Below the pieces are notes generated by a model. It was not told the origin of the DNA, ran no database searches, and saw only the letters and a list, made by a program, of their open reading frames with translations. 64,000 nt of DNA from Oscillibacter valericigenes (GTDB taxonomy: Bacteria; Bacillota; Clostridia; Oscillospirales; Oscillospiraceae): assembly GCF_016902445.1 (NCBI RefSeq), contig NZ_JACSNX010000004.1:1-64000 (forward strand). Reading direction: 5' to 3'. This document shows positions 61,989 through 64,000 of this stretch, one piece after another. The position numbers and the translations under genes are program-made. The stretch's first letter is position 1. Each line of letters starts with the position of its first letter.

Positions 61989-62521
61989 ATGCACCCCCCA
62001 TTTCTCTTTTGGTCTTGCCAAAAGAGAAAGGGGCCGTGCACGGTCCAAAGAGAAAAAACGCTTCGGCGGGTCGGTCCGCATGGATGCGGACCTCCTGCCG
62101 CCGGCGGGGGATGGCTGGCGATCCCTTGCGGCAGTCAGGGACGGAAACGCCCGGCCCTTGGGGGCGTCCAGGCCCGGGGATGTACAGGGATACCCCCTGC
62201 GTCTCTTTCCGCTGCCGCTCACGCTTCCGCGAAGGACCAGGCAGCGCCCAGCGGAGCGGAAGGTGCGGAAAGAGGAGCAGATCAAATGCGATCTTGCACC
62301 CCGACCAACCTCGCAACCTCCGCCACGGGACGGCAGTCACAGGAATCGCAGAAGAGAATAGCGTGCCCGAAGGCCAGGCAAAATCGGCGCTTGCACCGAT
62401 ACGCCGACCCCCGTCGCGCGGAGGGCAACTGCACCGGAGCGCGTCCAAGCCGCCTTTTCTTTTGGACCGTGCACGGCCCGTTTTCTTTTCCGCAAGACGG
62501 AAAAGAAAATGGGGGGTGCAT
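61989..62521. mobile_element. MITE-like non-coding element with ~78-bp terminal inverted repeats
   Basis: Starting at 61989, ATGCACCCCCCATTT begins a segment of about 78 bases that recurs inverted, ending at 62521, with roughly 80 percent identity. Each end holds an inner hairpin with a TCTTG loop and then GGCCGTGCACGGTCC. The hairpin arms differ between the ends but stay paired (TTTTGG/CCAAAA on the left, TTTTCCG/CGGAAAA on the right). The 370-base interior has no recognisable gene. It fits a MITE or a large folded RNA/DNA element. It fills most of the 656-base gap between alaS and the next gene; a small GGCGGTTGCCAACCGCC palindrome follows alaS. Confidence 0.6.
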
Positions 62522-62595
62522 CCCTGCATGGGACCATGCCCCCTGCGGGAGCAGGATCCCCCAGTTGGCCCTTTCGGCCGGAAAGGAGAAACTTT

Positions 62596-63225
62596 ATGTC
62601 GACTCGCAAGGACATCCAGACCTTTTTCAGCCTGCCCCTGGACTTCTCCATGCTGGAGCTGGAGCCGGAGACGGGTGAGGACCCGGTACGGTATTTCTGC
62701 ACCCCGGAGAATGCCGAGGTCATCGGCTGGGGCAGCAGCGGCACCCACTTTGTCCTCCTGCCGGGGGACGAGGCGGTGTACTGCGTGGAACCGGAGCTGG
62801 CGGGGGAGGGCACCTTCGTCCTGCCGGTGGGGGCGGACTTCCGGGAGTTCCTGTCCTATGTGCTCTTCTGTAAATGCACCAGCCCGCTGGCCCAGATCTT
62901 TATGATGGACGAGGCCCGGTTCCGGAAGCTCCTGGCGGACAATGCGGCCAATACCTGGCCGGGCTGCGAGGAGGACTTCAAGAGACGGGACGTCTCCCTG
63001 GCGGCGGTGGCGGAGACCTTCGGCATCCAGCCCCGGGACCCCTTCCAGCGGGTGAAGGCGCTCCAGGCGATTTTCGACCCGTCGGTGCTGGTATTTTCTG
63101 ACGAGTATTATGACACCCTGGGCCTGGAGCACCCGTCACGCCCGGAGGATCGAGACATCATCACCGGCCGCGATGTGGCCGTCACCACGATTTTCTATAC
63201 GGATCATCAGGAGGACGTCCCATGA
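62596..63225 (+). CDS. Hypothetical protein, 209 residues
   Basis: A soluble protein with no membrane helices; the family is not recognised. A mixed alpha/beta pattern is seen, with STHFVLLPGDEAVYCVEPEL-like strands early and SDEYYDTLGLEHPS near the end. GAAAGGAG precedes the ATG at 62596. The stop overlaps the start of the TIGR04076 pseudogene by four bases, indicating an operon. Confidence 0.75.
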   Translation: MSTRKDIQTFFSLPLDFSMLELEPETGEDPVRYFCTPENAEVIGWGSSGTHFVLLPGDEAVYCVEPELAGEGTFVLPVGADFREFLSYVLFCKCTSPLAQIFMMDEARFRKLLADNAANTWPGCEEDFKRRDVSLAAVAETFGIQPRDPFQRVKALQAIFDPSVLVFSDEYYDTLGLEHPSRPEDRDIITGRDVAVTTIFYTDHQEDVP

Positions 63226-63566
63226 AAAAAGTCAAGATCACCGTCTTGAAAACCACCCTGGACAAGGAGCTGGCGGCGGAGTACGGCGCTGAGGGCCTGG
63301 GCCCCTGCCCCATGATGCGGGAGGGCCAGGTGTTCTACGCCGACTACGCCAAGCCGGAGGGGCTCTGCGATGAGGCCTGGAAGGCCATCTACTAGTATGT
63401 GTTCGCCCTGGCCCACGGGGCGGGGGAGGGCCTGTTCTACTACGGCGACTGGATCCGCAGGCCCGGCGTGGCCGTCTGCTCCTGCAACGATGGGCTCCGC
63501 CCTGTGATCTTCAAGCTGGAGGCCACGGAGGAAGAGGCGGTCATCGACTACACACCGGTGCGGTAA
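63222..63566 (+). pseudogene. TIGR04076 family protein interrupted by an amber codon
   Basis: ATG at 63222 (AGGAGG seven bases upstream) begins KKVKITVLKTTLDKELAAEYG. The frame passes GPCPMMREGQVF and CDEAWKAIY and meets TAG at 63393-63395 (codon 58), then continues in frame as YVFALAHGAGEG, SCNDGLRPVIFKLE and VDYTPVR-like to a normal TAA at 63564. The family normally has an uninterrupted sequence here. A single-base nonsense change (for instance CAG to TAG) or a sequencing error explains it. Confidence 0.8.
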
Positions 63567-63626
63567 AACCTTTATTTTCAATATCTTGCAAGGACGATTC
63601 CTTCACAGCAAAAAGGAGGGACTGCC

Positions 63627-63800
63627 ATGCTGCCCAAGGACCCATACATCCTCCTGAGCTTCGTCAACGCCCGTCTCCGGGACCAGTACGCGGACCTGGA
63701 GGACCTGTGCGCATCTCTGGACGTGGATGAGACATCCCTCCGGGAGACGCTGGCGGGGCTTGACTATCATTACGATTCCGTTTATCATCAGTTTGTGTAG
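63627..63800 (+). CDS. DUF4250 family small protein
   Basis: A 57-residue protein, MLPKDPYILLSFVNARLRDQ at the start and YHYDSVYHQFV at the end, matching DUF4250, a short uncharacterised family of anaerobic Firmicutes and some Bacteroidota. AAAAGGAGGG lies before the ATG. Ends in TAG. Confidence 0.88.
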   Translation: MLPKDPYILLSFVNARLRDQYADLEDLCASLDVDETSLRETLAGLDYHYDSVYHQFV

Positions 63801-63825
63801 ATTTCATTTCAAAGGAGGTTTGAAA

Positions 63826-64000
63826 ATGTCCGATTGCCTATTCTGCAAGATCATCGCCGGGGAGATCCCCAGCAGCAAGGTCTACGAGGACGACGTGTGC
63901 TACGCCTTCAACGACATTGATCCCCAGGCGCCCACCCACTTCCTGGTGGTGCCCAAGGCCCACATCGGCTCCGTGTCCGAGATCACGGCGGACAACAGCG
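63826..64000 (+). CDS. HIT family (histidine triad) protein, partial
   Basis: The gene is cut by the right edge after 58 codons. CLFCKIIAGEIPSSKVYEDD, then FNDIDPQAPTHFLVVPKAHI, is the classic HIT N-terminal half; the HxHxH triad itself lies outside the window. AAAGGAGG lies eight bases before the ATG. Relatives hydrolyse nucleoside phosphoramidates such as adenosine 5'-monophosphoramidate. Confidence 0.93.
   Translation, partial: MSDCLFCKIIAGEIPSSKVYEDDVCYAFNDIDPQAPTHFLVVPKAHIGSVSEITADNS

Noticed and set aside
61989-62521. Protein-coding gene inside the inverted-repeat element
   Set aside because: Open frames exist on both strands but have no ribosome sites, no family features and mirror the repeat ends.

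Overview
The window is a GC-rich stretch of a Bacillota (Clostridia) chromosome, most likely from a gut Oscillospiraceae/Oscillospirales relative. The evidence is spoIIR (endospore programme), two T-box leaders, AddAB instead of RecBCD, RqcH/NFACT, Mini-RNase III, a zinc-type L31, strong AGGAGG ribosome sites, frequent GTG/TTG starts, and several small families (DUF4250, DUF6485, DUF378) typical of this group. These are family recognitions from sequence; no database search was run.

Layout. 0-3.3 kb: edge of a Ser/Thr kinase, then a flavoprotein plus iron-alcohol-dehydrogenase pair and a TetR regulator tied together by one repeated palindrome (TTTGACA-N3-TGTCAAA). 3.3-11.7 kb: accessory region with a flippase, two two-component systems, a DMT permease and an obvious decay zone (amber-interrupted kinase, doubly broken phosphodiester glycosidase, truncated GtrA, truncated HtrA/PDZ). 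11.8-15 kb: tight envelope operon (VTT membrane protein, GT4 glycosyltransferase, zinc-ribbon membrane protein, PAP2 phosphatase, GntR). 15.2-15.8 kb: three tRNA genes. 16-19.1 kb: a 1047-residue fusion of an EndoQ-like PHP nuclease with a UvrD helicase. 19.2-25 kb: transporters with their regulators (ThrE pair, MarR/MATE, AraC/DMT, XRE). 25.9-35.4 kb: housekeeping (mrnC, rqcH, antiporter, thrH, ispE, spoIIR). 35.5-43.1 kb: addB-addA and rpmE. 43.2-48 kb: flavin reductase, hflX, a divergent XRE regulon, YigZ, small proteins, CarD. 48-52.6 kb: T-box/tyrS, ECF sigma with a membrane partner, YeiH permease. 52.7-57.9 kb: regulators each next to an enzyme (TetR/methyltransferase, AbrB/glycosyltransferase) and small orphan proteins. 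57.9-62 kb: a second T-box, PhzF, DUF6485, alaS. 62-64 kb: a 0.53-kb non-coding element with long terminal inverted repeats, then small genes and a HIT-family gene cut by the window end.

Most striking: the EndoQ-UvrD fusion, which carries two sliding-clamp-like motifs (QISLF after the nuclease part, QLSLF at the C-terminus) and would join lesion-specific nicking to unwinding in one polypeptide. Also notable are the inverted-repeat element with apparently covarying terminal hairpins, an alanine-type T-box placed before phzF rather than directly before alaS, several self-consistent operator/regulator sets, and three genes interrupted by in-frame TAG codons in a genome that otherwise uses TAG as a normal stop.
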